From assembly GCA_963830165.1 (NCBI GenBank), contig CAWHKZ010000004.1, positions 70,778 to 134,777 of the forward strand: a stretch of DNA of 64,000 nucleotides, written 5' to 3'. The notes under the pieces were generated by a model. That model ran no database searches and was not told the DNA's origin. It saw only the letters and a list, made by a program, of their open reading frames with translations. Shown piece by piece: positions 33,083 through 41,894 of this stretch (the stretch's first letter is position 1; every line of letters begins with the position of its first letter). The stretch comes from Bog-756 sp963830165 (GTDB lineage: Bacteria > Actinomycetota > Acidimicrobiia > Acidimicrobiales > RAAP-2). The position numbers and the translations under genes were made by a program.

Positions 33083-33849
33083 GCCGTGCTCCCGAGGTAG
33101 GCGCGGCGGACCTCGGGGTCGCCCAGGACCTCGTCCACCCCGCCGGAGGCCAGCAGCTTGCCGAAGTCGAGGACGTAGAGCCGGTCGACGACGGCCTCGA
33201 CCAGGGCCAGGTCGTGCTCCACCAGCAGCACCGCCACCCCCGTGGTGCGCCGGGCCTCGCCCAGGATCCGGGCCAGCCGGGCCGTGTCGTCGGCGTCGAG
33301 CCCCGACGACGGCTCGTCGAGCATGAGCAGGCGGGGCGTGCCCATCATCGCCCGGCCCAGCTCCACCAGCCGGGCGTGGCCGAGGTCGAGGGTGTCGACG
33401 GGCCGGCCGGCCAGGTCGGACAGCCCGAGCAGGTCGAGGACCTCCTCGACGTGGGCGAGCTCGGTCGGGGTGGGGCCCCCGCGGTGGAGGAAGTCCCGCC
33501 AGATGCGCACGGTGCCGCCGGCGGCCTGCTCGGCCACCAGCAGGTGGTCGGCCACGGTCATCCCCTCGAACAGCTCCATGCGCTGGAAGGTCCGGCCGAT
33601 CCCGAGCCGGCTGCGGCGCCACACCGGCAGCCGGTCGATGCGCCGGCCGCCGAAGACCACCGTGCCCTCGTCGGCCTCCTCGAGGCCGAACACGCAGTTG
33701 AACAGCGTCGTCTTGCCGGCCCCGTTCGGGCCGACCACGCCCACCGCCTCGCCGGCCGCCAGCTCCAGGTCGACGTGGTCGAGGGCCACGATGCCCCCGA
33801 ACTGCTTGGTGATCCCGGACACGACCAGGAGCTCGGCGCCGGCCGTCAT
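33079..33849 (-). CDS. livG: ABC transporter ATP-binding protein, LivG type
   Basis: The 256-residue protein starts at ATG 33849, overlapping livHM by 4 bp (ATGA). It has Walker A GPNGAGKTTLFN, the LivG-specific GIGRTFQRMELFEGMTV, and Walker B LLMLDEPSSGLD. The signature loop is altered: where LSxGxxR is usual it reads LDLGHARLVELGRAMM, as in several actinobacterial LivG proteins. It pairs with LivF as the nucleotide-binding heterodimer. Confidence 0.92.
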   Translation of the reverse strand: MTAGAELLVVSGITKQFGGIVALDHVDLELAAGEAVGVVGPNGAGKTTLFNCVFGLEEADEGTVVFGGRRIDRLPVWRRSRLGIGRTFQRMELFEGMTVADHLLVAEQAAGGTVRIWRDFLHRGGPTPTELAHVEEVLDLLGLSDLAGRPVDTLDLGHARLVELGRAMMGTPRLLMLDEPSSGLDADDTARLARILGEARRTTGVAVLLVEHDLALVEAVVDRLYVLDFGKLLASGGVDEVLGDPEVRRAYLGSTA

Positions 33850-35939
33850 GCCCCCTCCACGACGGGCTCGACGACGGGCCGCTCCCCCGCCCCGCCCTCC
33901 GGTGTTCCCGTCCCGGGCGGTCCCCCGCCGGGCCGCCTCGCCCGCCGGTCGGCCACCGCGATCTGGATGCGGCCGCTCAGGAAGTCGAGGAAGCCCTCGG
34001 GATGGCGGGTGTAGCTGAGGGTGGCCAGGCCGAAGAGCACGGCCACCAGCCCGGCGAAGCGGGAGGGCAGCGACGTCACCGCCACCTGCAGGGTGGCGTA
34101 GACCACCCCGGCCACCACCGCTCCGGCGATCGACCCGAGGCCCACGATGGCCGCCACCACCAGCAGCACGGCCGAGATCTGGTAGTTGAAGTCGGTGGCC
34201 GACAGCGAGCCCTCGAGCGAGCCGAAGAGCGCCCCGCCCACGCCGGCCAGCGCGGCCGACAGGGCGAAGACCAGCACGCGCAGCCGGTAGACGTCGATGC
34301 CCACCGCGTTGGCGGCCAGCTCGCTCCCCCGCACGGCCGACAGGTACCGGCCCATGGTGCCGTCGCCCACGAGCTTCACGATGCCCGCGCACACCGCCAG
34401 GACGACCAGCGACAGAACGAAGAACGGCTTCTCGGCGGCGAAGCTCACCGGGCCGGCCGACGGGCGCGGCACGGTGATGCCGCCGGCGCCGTTGCCGATC
34501 CAGGTGTTGGGGAACAGGATGTTGTCGGCCAGCAGCGCGAAGGCGAGCGTGGCCAGCGCCAGGGGGAGGCCGGCCAGGCGCAGGGTGGGCAGGGCGACGA
34601 TCACCCCGAGCACGGCGGCCAGCAGGCCCCCGGCCACCATGCCGAGCACGATGGGCAGGCCGATGTGGTTGGCCAACTGGCCGGCGACGAAGCCGCCGAG
34701 ACCGGCGAAGGCGGCCTGGCAGAGGGAGATCTGCCCGGTCATCCCGGTCAGCAGGACCAGCGACAGGAAGATGATGGCGAAGGCCACGCCCTGGTTCATG
34801 GTGAGCAGCCAGTCGGCCGGCACCCAGGTCAGGGAGGAGACGACGGCCACCGCGGCGACCACCCACGCGAAGGTGGCCGTCGGGCTGCGGGTCAGGATCC
34901 CGGCCATGCGCCCACCGCTGCGCCCCCCGAGGCGCTGATGCCACGCCCCGACGGCGTGGACCGAACCGCCCGAGGTCGCCACCGTCGAGGCAGGGCGGTA
35001 GCCCAGCGTGGCCCGCTCGGAGGCCGAGGTGGGCGGGTCGCAACCGGACAGCGGATCGTCGAGCTGGCGCTGGCGGGCCAGCGGCAGGAACACCAGCAGC
35101 ACCACGAACGGCAGCGAGGGACGGAGCCCGTTGGCGATGACGCCGGCCGGGAGGTAGCCCGCGATCACCTCCTGGGCGACGCCCAGGGCCAACCCTCCCA
35201 CCAGGGCCAGCGGGAGGCTCGAGAAGCGGCCGATGACCGCGCCGGCGACGCCCCACACCAGCAGGACGGTGAAGTTCTGGGGGTCGAGCTGGGAGTACAG
35301 CGGGGCCAGCAGCACCCCGGCCAGAGCGGCCATGACGCTCGAGAGGATCCAGGCGAATGCGCTCACCCGGCCGGCGTTGACCCCGGCCAGCTCGGTCATG
35401 CGCGGACTCTCGACCACGGCCCGCATCTCGAGGCCGACCGGGGTGAAGCGGAAGAGCAGGACGAGGCCGCCCACTACCACGACGGTCGCCGCGCTGATCG
35501 AGAGCTCGAGGCCGCTCAGCGGCACCGAGCCCAGGTGGAGGTAGACCCGCTGGGCGTTGCCGACGATGGCCGGCGGCGGGATCGTCGGTGTGGACCCGGC
35601 GATGATGAGCGCCAGCTGGGGCAGGGCCACGAGCAGGCCGAGCGAGGGGACGAGCTTGACCAGCGGCGACGCCGTGCGGATCCGCCGGAAGAGCAGGCGG
35701 TCGAGCACGACCCCGACGAGGGGGCCGATCACGAGCACGGCGATGACCGTGGCCGCCCACCGCGGCCAGCCGTCCTGGACGAGCGACACGTAGGCCAGGG
35801 CGGACACGAAGGCCTGGGCCCCGAAGGCCAGGTTGAAGACGCCCGACGCCTTGTAGGTGAGCACCAGGCCCACGGCCATCAGGGCGAAGACGCACCCGAA
35901 GGGCACGCCGGGCACGGCGTAGTTGAGGAACTGGGTCAC
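33846..35939 (-). CDS. Fused LivH-LivM permease of a HAAT-family importer
   Basis: The 697-residue protein starts at GTG 35939, overlapping the binding-protein stop. Residues 1-290 are LivH-like (FLNYAVPGVPFGCVFALMAVG, then ASGVFNLAFGAQAF). A roughly 60-residue linker with GC-rich low complexity follows. Residues from about 345 are LivM-like (LLTGMTGQISLCQAAFAGLGGF and SELAANAVGIDVYRLRVLVFALSA). About 18 membrane helices in total form both halves of the translocation pore in one chain. The C-terminal 50 residues are Pro/Gly/Glu-rich. Such LivHM fusions occur in other actinobacteria. Confidence 0.9.
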   Translation of the reverse strand: MTQFLNYAVPGVPFGCVFALMAVGLVLTYKASGVFNLAFGAQAFVSALAYVSLVQDGWPRWAATVIAVLVIGPLVGVVLDRLLFRRIRTASPLVKLVPSLGLLVALPQLALIIAGSTPTIPPPAIVGNAQRVYLHLGSVPLSGLELSISAATVVVVGGLVLLFRFTPVGLEMRAVVESPRMTELAGVNAGRVSAFAWILSSVMAALAGVLLAPLYSQLDPQNFTVLLVWGVAGAVIGRFSSLPLALVGGLALGVAQEVIAGYLPAGVIANGLRPSLPFVVLLVFLPLARQRQLDDPLSGCDPPTSASERATLGYRPASTVATSGGSVHAVGAWHQRLGGRSGGRMAGILTRSPTATFAWVVAAVAVVSSLTWVPADWLLTMNQGVAFAIIFLSLVLLTGMTGQISLCQAAFAGLGGFVAGQLANHIGLPIVLGMVAGGLLAAVLGVIVALPTLRLAGLPLALATLAFALLADNILFPNTWIGNGAGGITVPRPSAGPVSFAAEKPFFVLSLVVLAVCAGIVKLVGDGTMGRYLSAVRGSELAANAVGIDVYRLRVLVFALSAALAGVGGALFGSLEGSLSATDFNYQISAVLLVVAAIVGLGSIAGAVVAGVVYATLQVAVTSLPSRFAGLVAVLFGLATLSYTRHPEGFLDFLSGRIQIAVADRRARRPGGGPPGTGTPEGGAGERPVVEPVVEGA

Positions 35940-37318
35940 GTGCCCGGCACGCCCGGCTGGAGGGGCAGGGTGGTGACGGTCTGCGTCCCGAGGTGGGCCG
36001 CCCCGGTCTGGTCGTAGCACGAGTAGACGCTCTGCGGGGTCGTGAAGACGGGCACGAACCGGCTCCCCTCCGCCCGGACGTAGGTGGTGCAGTCGGAGTC
36101 GGTGATCCCGGTGTGGGCGACCTGCCAGTCGACGGGCGGGTAGGCACCGTCCGCCGTGTACTCGGTCAGGCGGTTGATGGCCTGCACCAGCGCCGTGCGG
36201 GTGACGTCGTTGCCGATGGCCCGCAGCCCCTGGGTGAACAGGTCGGCGCTGACCCAGCCCGCCAGCGCCGTGCCCGACGGCTCGGTGCCCGGCGCGTAGC
36301 GCCGGAGCGCGGCGACGAACGCGTCGATGCCCGGGTACGTCCCGGGGTCCAGCGTGTCCACCTCGAAGGGCGTCTGCTGCAGCAGGAAGTAGACGCCGTC
36401 GAGGGCCGACCGGTTCTCGCGCAGGGTCTGCGAGTCGTACCCGTCGAGCCAGAACTGGGTCACCGAGCCCATGCCGTGCTGCTGGAGGGTCTCGGACAGC
36501 TTGATGTCCCCGGTGGTGTCCATACAGCTGGCCACGAAGTCGACGCCGGCCTGCTGCATCCGGGACACGTCGGCATCCAGGGTGGCGGCCCCGTAGGGGA
36601 TCGAGAAGTCGATGACCGGCGTCGGTACGTGGTAGCGCTGCAGCCCCTTGACGACGGAGGCGCAGCCGCCCGAGGACTGGGCCACGTTGTAGGCCAGCAC
36701 GGCGGCCGCCCGGGCGTGGGTCTGCTCGGCCACGTAGGCCACCTGGGGCATGGGCAGGTTCTCGGCCACGTAGGAGCCCCCGGCGCCGAACATGGTCGGG
36801 CCCGACCACTGCTCGTTGGTGTTCTCCTGGATCCCGAAGGTCGGGACGGCCTGGGAGCGCAGGATCGACGAGCCGGTGAAGAACGGCGTCCCCACGCCCA
36901 CCACGGCGAACACCTTGCTCTGCACCAGCCGCTGGGCGCCGGCGGTGTCGCCCGACGGCGACGTCCCGTCGTCCACGATGGGCGAGTACACGATCTTGCG
37001 GCCGTAGACCCCGCCCGAGGCGTTGAGCTGGTCGAAGTAGACGGCGGCGCCCGTGGTCACCGGGGCGAAGTCGGAAGCGGCGAACCCGCTGAAGGAGCCG
37101 AGGGCCCCGACCCGGATGGTGGTGGCGGTGACCCCGTCGGTGTCACCGGCGTGGGACACGGTCAGCACGGTCACGTTGGCGCAGGAGGCGAGCAACGAGG
37201 CGGCGGCCACCGCGGCGGCCACCGCGGCGGCCACGGCGGCGCTACGACGTCCGGGGCTCCGACGTCCGGGGCGGGGTGGGCGCGCCACGCGCTGCCGCTG
37301 TCGACGCCGTCGCACCAC
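35936..37318 (-). CDS. HAAT-family ABC substrate-binding lipoprotein
   Basis: The 460-residue protein starts at GTG 37318. A very Arg-rich n-region is followed by an Ala/Val h-region and lipobox LLASC, with Cys46 as the lipidation site. The mature part has the Peripla_BP_6 fold: IRVGALGSFSGFAASD, FDQLNASGGVYGRKI, and VAYVAEQTHARAAAVLAY. It delivers substrate to the downstream livHM-livG-livF products. The h-region is encoded by three near-perfect 12-bp repeats. The ligand is not predictable. Confidence 0.9.
   Translation of the reverse strand: MVRRRRQRQRVARPPRPGRRSPGRRSAAVAAAVAAAVAAASLLASCANVTVLTVSHAGDTDGVTATTIRVGALGSFSGFAASDFAPVTTGAAVYFDQLNASGGVYGRKIVYSPIVDDGTSPSGDTAGAQRLVQSKVFAVVGVGTPFFTGSSILRSQAVPTFGIQENTNEQWSGPTMFGAGGSYVAENLPMPQVAYVAEQTHARAAAVLAYNVAQSSGGCASVVKGLQRYHVPTPVIDFSIPYGAATLDADVSRMQQAGVDFVASCMDTTGDIKLSETLQQHGMGSVTQFWLDGYDSQTLRENRSALDGVYFLLQQTPFEVDTLDPGTYPGIDAFVAALRRYAPGTEPSGTALAGWVSADLFTQGLRAIGNDVTRTALVQAINRLTEYTADGAYPPVDWQVAHTGITDSDCTTYVRAEGSRFVPVFTTPQSVYSCYDQTGAAHLGTQTVTTLPLQPGVPGT
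37201..37236. repeat. Three tandem 12-bp repeats in the lipoprotein signal-peptide coding region
   Basis: The unit GCGGCGGCCACC occurs three times in tandem, the last imperfect, within codons for the AAV-rich hydrophobic core of the signal peptide. Being in multiples of three, changes in copy number would lengthen or shorten the h-region without a frameshift. Confidence 0.7.
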
Positions 37319-37419
37319 TGGCCTCCCCGGTCCTCACGCCCTCGTCGCCCGCGGACCCTACCGGGTAGCCGGCGCCGATCGATCCCCGGCGGCGGGCCAC
37401 CGCGCCGCCGGGCGCAGGC

Positions 37420-37851
37420 TCAGGGGCGGGCCGGGATCCGGGCCGTGGCCTCGCCGACCACCTTCTCCTCACCCGCCGCGTTGTGCAGCCGGACGTCGAG
37501 GTCGACGAAGTGGGCGTCGCCCTCGGTGCGCTTGGCGGTGACGACGATCCTGGAGCGGAGCTCCTCGTCGGGCCACGTCTGGCGGGCGAAGCGCACGGTG
37601 AAACGCGTCACGTTGCCGACGCCCACCCAGTCGGTGATGGCCGTCCCGAGCAGTCCCATCGAGAACATCCCGTGCCCGAACACGCTGGGCTGGCCGGCCG
37701 CGGTGGCCTTCACCTCGTCGTGGTGCATCGGGTTGTAGTCCCCCGATGCGCCGGCGTAGGCCACCAGGTCGGTGCGGGTCAGCACGTGGGTCAGCCCGGG
37801 GGCCTCGTCGCCCTCGGCCACGTCCTCGAAGTACAGCACTGCGTCAGCCAT
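37420..37851 (-). CDS. MaoC-like dehydratase (hotdog fold)
   Basis: The 143-residue protein starts at ATG 37851. It has the hydratase-2 motif YAGASGDYNPMHHDEVKA, with the catalytic Asp and His, followed by GHGMFSMGLLGTAI. It hydrates enoyl-CoA in beta-oxidation-like pathways. In steroid degraders such single-domain proteins form heterodimers (ChsH-type) with FAS1-like partners, and a candidate partner lies at 41310-41807. It is upstream of the ABC importer genes on the same strand. Confidence 0.9.
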   Translation of the reverse strand: MADAVLYFEDVAEGDEAPGLTHVLTRTDLVAYAGASGDYNPMHHDEVKATAAGQPSVFGHGMFSMGLLGTAITDWVGVGNVTRFTVRFARQTWPDEELRSRIVVTAKRTEGDAHFVDLDVRLHNAAGEEKVVGEATARIPARP

Positions 37852-38073
37852 CTGCCCGTCCCTCCTCCTCGGCCCACCAGCGGGCCTCACACGGCCACCA
37901 CCGGGAACCCCGGTCGTCGCCACCCAGTCTTCCATCGCCCTGCCAGGGCGTGCCACGACACACCCCGGTGCGGACGCCCCGGGTGGGACCCCGGTGCACG
38001 ACGCCCGTGCCCGGGGGGCCGACCGTGCCGCCCTCGGCGCCCGGCTCGGCGGGCGGCCCCGCCGGGAGGTCGG

Positions 38074-40329
38074 TCACCGGCCCGGCTCGGGGTCGCGGGG
38101 GAGGCCGAGCAGCCGCTCACCGATCACGTTGCGCTGGACCTCGCTCGTCCCGCCGGCGATGGTCATGCACCGCGACTGGAGCACCCCGCGGGCCGACACG
38201 ACAGCGTCCCCGTCGGTGACGGCCCCGTCGGGCCCGCAGATGTCGAGTCCGAACTCGTGCACCCGCTGGTCGAACTCGGCGCCCACCAGCTTGCGCACGC
38301 TCGACTCCGGACCGGGCTGGAGGCCTCCCACCGACCGGAGGGTGGCCCGCATGCCGAGCTGGGCCAGCGACTGGGCGTCGGCCAGCAGGTGGCCGAGGCG
38401 GTCGAGGGTGACCGGGTCCTGGAGGTCGGGACGGCCGGCCACCCGGGTGAGCACGCCCTCGAGGGCGCCGCCGAAGGCCGAGTCGGACGAGAGCGACACC
38501 CGCTCGTTGGCCAGCGTCGTCCGGGCCAGCTTCCAGCCCCCGTCGATCTCGCCCACCACGCACTCGTCGGGCACGAAGCAGTCGTCGAAGAAGACTTCGT
38601 TGAACAGGGCCTCGCCGGTGATCTCGCGCAACGGCCGGACCTCGATGCCCGGCGAGTGCATGTCCACCAGGAAGTAGGTGATGCCCCGATGCTTGGGCAC
38701 GTCGGGATCGGTGCGGGCCAGGCAGATCCCCCAGTGGGCCCGCGTGGCCACCGACGTCCACACCTTCTGGCCGGTCAGCGACCACCCCCCGTCGACCCGG
38801 GTGGCCCGGGTGGTCAGCGCGGCCAGGTCGGACCCGGCGCCGGGCTCGCTGAACAGCTGGCACCAGATGAGCTCGCCCCGCAGGGTCGGGCCCACGAACC
38901 GCTCGGTCTGCTCACGGGTGCCGTGGGCCATGATCGTGGGGAGGGCCCAGGCCGCCACCGCGAAGTTGGGGCGCTTGAGTCCGGCCTCGGCCAGGGCCTG
39001 GTCGATGACGAGCTGCTCGACGGCCCCGGCGTCGCGGCCCCACGGCGTGGGCCAGTGCGGCGCGAGCAGGCCCTGGTCGGCCAAGGCCCGATGGCGCTCG
39101 ACCGGGTCCTCGACGGCGGCGATGGCGGCGACGATCGCGTCGATCTCGGCCCGCATCGTATCGGCCTCGGGCGGCAGGTCGATGGTGAGGCGTCGGCGCC
39201 AGCCGGCCAGCGCGAGCCGCGCCGACTCGGCCCGCAGCGGAGCGGTGCCACCGACCAGCTGGCGGAGGGTGGTGGCCCGGCGGAGGTGGATGTGGGCGTC
39301 GTGCTCCCACGTGAAGCCCATCCCCCCGAGGACCTGGATGGCGCCCTTGGCCGCCTCCACGTAGCCGTCGAGGGCGAGGGCTGCGGCCAGCTGCACCGAC
39401 AGGCTGCCCTGGTCGGTCTCCTCGCCCGAGGTGGAGCCGCCCTCCGACTCGACGACCAGCGCCGCGTCCCAGGTGGCGGCCACGGCCTGCTCGACCGAGA
39501 CGAGCATGTTGGCCACCCGGTGCTTGACGCCCTGGAACTGGCCGATGGGCCGCCCGAACTGCTCGCGGGTCCGGGCGTGCTCGGCCGCGGTGTCCACGCA
39601 CCAGCGGGCGCCGCCCACGGCCTCGGCGGACAGGACCACCAGGGCCAGGTCGCGGACCGCACCGGTCGACACGTCGAGCACCCGGTCGCCGGACAGGGGG
39701 GCGCCCTCGAGTGTCCACGACGCCGTGGGGCGGGACGGGTCGAAGCTCGGGAGCTCGGCCACCTCGGCTGCGTCGTCGCGCTCGAGGACCACCCAGCGGG
39801 TCTCCCCGGCCACGGCCACCGGGGCCAGCACGTGGGTGACCACGGCCCCGTGGACCAGCGGTCGCAACGTCCCGGAGACCTCGATCAACCCGTCGGTGCC
39901 GGCCACGCCCGTCAACCCGGCCGGGGCGACCGGCGACCCGTCGGGGGCTGCGGTGGGCACGGTCAGCGACGCGGTCAGGCTGCCGTCGGCCAGCCCGGGC
40001 AGGAGCGCTTTGGCCAGCCCGGCGCGCCCGCCGGCGGCCACCACGCCGGCCACGATCGCGGTGGTGTCCCACGGTCCGACGGCGGCGACCCGGCCCAGCT
40101 CCTCGGCCACGACGGCCAGCTCGACCACGCCGGCGCCCTGGCCGCCGTACTCGTCGGGCACGTGGATGGCCACCAGACCCTGGGCGGCCAGATCGGCCCA
40201 GTAGGGCGGAACGGCGTCGGCGTCGGCGTCGAGGGCGGCACGCACCGCCGCGCCCACGTCCCGGGCCTCGGCCCACCCCTGGACCGCGGCCCGCAGCTCC
40301 TCGTGTTCGTCCTGGATCCCGATGGCCAT
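38074..40329 (-). CDS. Double-domain acyl-CoA dehydrogenase (FadE34/ChsE3-like)
   Basis: The 751-residue protein consists of two acyl-CoA dehydrogenase units. The first (about 1-390) has AEHARTREQFGRPIGQFQGVKH and VLGGMGFTWEHDAHIHLRRA. The second (about 405-751) has LFSEPGAGSDLAALTT, LTGQKVWTS, and GGTSEVQRNVIGERLLGLPR. In Mycobacterium, FadE34 is such a fusion that oxidises steroid side-chain CoA esters, its halves replacing the alpha2beta2 heterotetramer. A role on a steroid or other bulky acyl-CoA is inferred. The start is ATG 40329. Confidence 0.9.
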   Translation of the reverse strand: MAIGIQDEHEELRAAVQGWAEARDVGAAVRAALDADADAVPPYWADLAAQGLVAIHVPDEYGGQGAGVVELAVVAEELGRVAAVGPWDTTAIVAGVVAAGGRAGLAKALLPGLADGSLTASLTVPTAAPDGSPVAPAGLTGVAGTDGLIEVSGTLRPLVHGAVVTHVLAPVAVAGETRWVVLERDDAAEVAELPSFDPSRPTASWTLEGAPLSGDRVLDVSTGAVRDLALVVLSAEAVGGARWCVDTAAEHARTREQFGRPIGQFQGVKHRVANMLVSVEQAVAATWDAALVVESEGGSTSGEETDQGSLSVQLAAALALDGYVEAAKGAIQVLGGMGFTWEHDAHIHLRRATTLRQLVGGTAPLRAESARLALAGWRRRLTIDLPPEADTMRAEIDAIVAAIAAVEDPVERHRALADQGLLAPHWPTPWGRDAGAVEQLVIDQALAEAGLKRPNFAVAAWALPTIMAHGTREQTERFVGPTLRGELIWCQLFSEPGAGSDLAALTTRATRVDGGWSLTGQKVWTSVATRAHWGICLARTDPDVPKHRGITYFLVDMHSPGIEVRPLREITGEALFNEVFFDDCFVPDECVVGEIDGGWKLARTTLANERVSLSSDSAFGGALEGVLTRVAGRPDLQDPVTLDRLGHLLADAQSLAQLGMRATLRSVGGLQPGPESSVRKLVGAEFDQRVHEFGLDICGPDGAVTDGDAVVSARGVLQSRCMTIAGGTSEVQRNVIGERLLGLPRDPEPGR

Positions 40330-40476
40330 CGGATCAGGCTCCCACGAGGTCGAGTCGGTGGTTCGTAGCCGTCGAAGTCACGGCCTGTTTCTAGCAGCTT
40401 CCGTCATCGGCGCCCGAACCCCGGCCCGTCCGCGGGCCGTCGGTCCGTCCCGCCCGGAGCGACGGCCACGCCCCGG

Positions 40477-41310
40477 CTACCAGCCGCGGAACGACGGCGG
40501 CCGGCGCTCGGTGAAGGCGGCGATGCCCTCCTGGAAGTCCTCGGTGCCGGTGACCATCTCCTGGGCCACGGCCTCGTCCCACAGGGCCGTCGTGCGGTCG
40601 GACTCGAGCGCCCGGTTGGTCAGGTACTTCGCCGCGGCGATGGCCTTGGTCGGCGCCGCGGCCAGGCGGGCCGCCCACGCCGACGCCTCGTCCACGAGGT
40701 CGGCCCGCGGCACCACCTTGTTGACCAGCCCGATGCGCTCCGCGTCGCGGGCCGGCACGTCGTCGCCGAAGAAGAACAGCTCCTTGGCCTTCTGGGGCCC
40801 GACGAGCCGGGCGAGCAGATAGGCACCGGCGGCGTCGGGTGCGATGCCGCGCCGGATGAAGACCTCGATGAACCTGGCCTCCTCGGCGGCCAGCACCAGG
40901 TCGCAGGCGAGCGCGAGGTGCATGCCGCCGCCGGCCGCCGTGGCGTTGACCGCGGCGATGACCGGCTTCTCGCAGTCGAGGACGGCGGAGACCAGACGCT
41001 GCCAGCCGGTGCGGATGAGGCGGGCCGTGTCGCCCACCGCCCGGTCGGGCGCCCCCTCCGGCCGCGCCGGGGCCGGGCCGGACGACCGGAGGTCGGCGCC
41101 GGTGCAGAAGCCCCGCTCGCCGGCGCCGGTCAGCACCACGACACGCACCGCCAGATCGGCCGACGCCTCCTCGAGCCAGACGACGACCTGGTCGCGCATG
41201 GCCGCGGTGATGGCGTTGCCGGCTTCGGGCCGGTTGAGGGTGATCCACGCCACCCCGTCCTCCAGCCTGCGGAGGACGGCGTCGTCGTCGCTGGCCGCGG
41301 CGTCCGCCAT
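40477..41310 (-). CDS. Enoyl-CoA hydratase/isomerase family protein
   Basis: The 277-residue crotonase-fold protein starts at ATG 41310, overlapping the upstream dehydratase stop by 1 bp. Its oxyanion-hole segments are FCTGADLRSS and NATAAGGGMHLALACDLVLA. A catalytic Glu in the FIEVFIRRG region and Asp in GIAPDAAGAY are plausible. It probably acts in the same acyl-CoA degradation pathway as the adjacent dehydratase, ligase and double dehydrogenase. Confidence 0.88.
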   Translation of the reverse strand: MADAAASDDDAVLRRLEDGVAWITLNRPEAGNAITAAMRDQVVVWLEEASADLAVRVVVLTGAGERGFCTGADLRSSGPAPARPEGAPDRAVGDTARLIRTGWQRLVSAVLDCEKPVIAAVNATAAGGGMHLALACDLVLAAEEARFIEVFIRRGIAPDAAGAYLLARLVGPQKAKELFFFGDDVPARDAERIGLVNKVVPRADLVDEASAWAARLAAAPTKAIAAAKYLTNRALESDRTTALWDEAVAQEMVTGTEDFQEGIAAFTERRPPSFRGW

Positions 41311-41807
41311 CAGATGCGGTGGATGATGTTCATGCGGGAGGTGCAGACGGGCTCGCCGGTGGCCTTGTCGCTCCACGCCGTCTCCACGACGACGAAGGTC
41401 ATGGTCTTGCCCTTCGACTCCTTCTGGTAGGCGTCGGCCACCTTCCCCTCGCCCACCAGCACGTCGCCGGCGAAGACCGGGCGGTGGTAGGTGAACTCCT
41501 GTTCGCCGTGGAGGATGATCCCGCCCTTGGCCATCAGCGGGCCGAGGACCTTGGCCATCGGGTTGCCGGCCGGCGCGTCGTCGGTCTGCAGCTCGGGGTA
41601 GGCGCCGAAGTTCCCCATCACGAAGGGATAGGTGGGCGGCGCCGGGATCCCGGGCAGCCCGGCGGCCTCGGCCGCACGCGGGTCGCGGTAGACCGGGCTG
41701 TCGTCCTTCACGGCCGATGCGAACAGGGCCAGCTGGCCCCGCTCGACGGTGACCACGGTCGTCCCCGTCGGCTCGCCGATGATCGTGCTCAAGCTGTCGT
41801 CTGCCAC
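41310..41807 (-). CDS. FAS1-like / MaoC_dehydrat_N dehydratase domain protein
   Basis: The 165-residue hotdog protein starts at ATG 41807. It has the N-terminal dehydratase layout FASAVKDDSPVYRD...AAGLPGIPAPPTYPFVM and a later HGEQEFTYHRPVFAGDVL segment, which are diagnostic for the FAS1-like dehydratase domain. Members lack the catalytic Asp-His pair and pair with a MaoC protein. It is coupled to the enoyl-CoA hydratase by a one-base overlap. Confidence 0.88.
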   Translation of the reverse strand: MADDSLSTIIGEPTGTTVVTVERGQLALFASAVKDDSPVYRDPRAAEAAGLPGIPAPPTYPFVMGNFGAYPELQTDDAPAGNPMAKVLGPLMAKGGIILHGEQEFTYHRPVFAGDVLVGEGKVADAYQKESKGKTMTFVVVETAWSDKATGEPVCTSRMNIIHRI

Positions 41808-41894
41808 CTGGGGCTCCTCCCCTGTCTTCGGGATCCGTCCGCGTCGGGGCGAACCGTAGCGCGCGGGACCGGGTCGGGTCGCACCCCGGGCCGC

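Noticed and set aside
37201..37240. Short repeats considered as a CRISPR array
   Set aside because: The units are directly adjacent with no spacers and lie inside a signal-peptide coding sequence.
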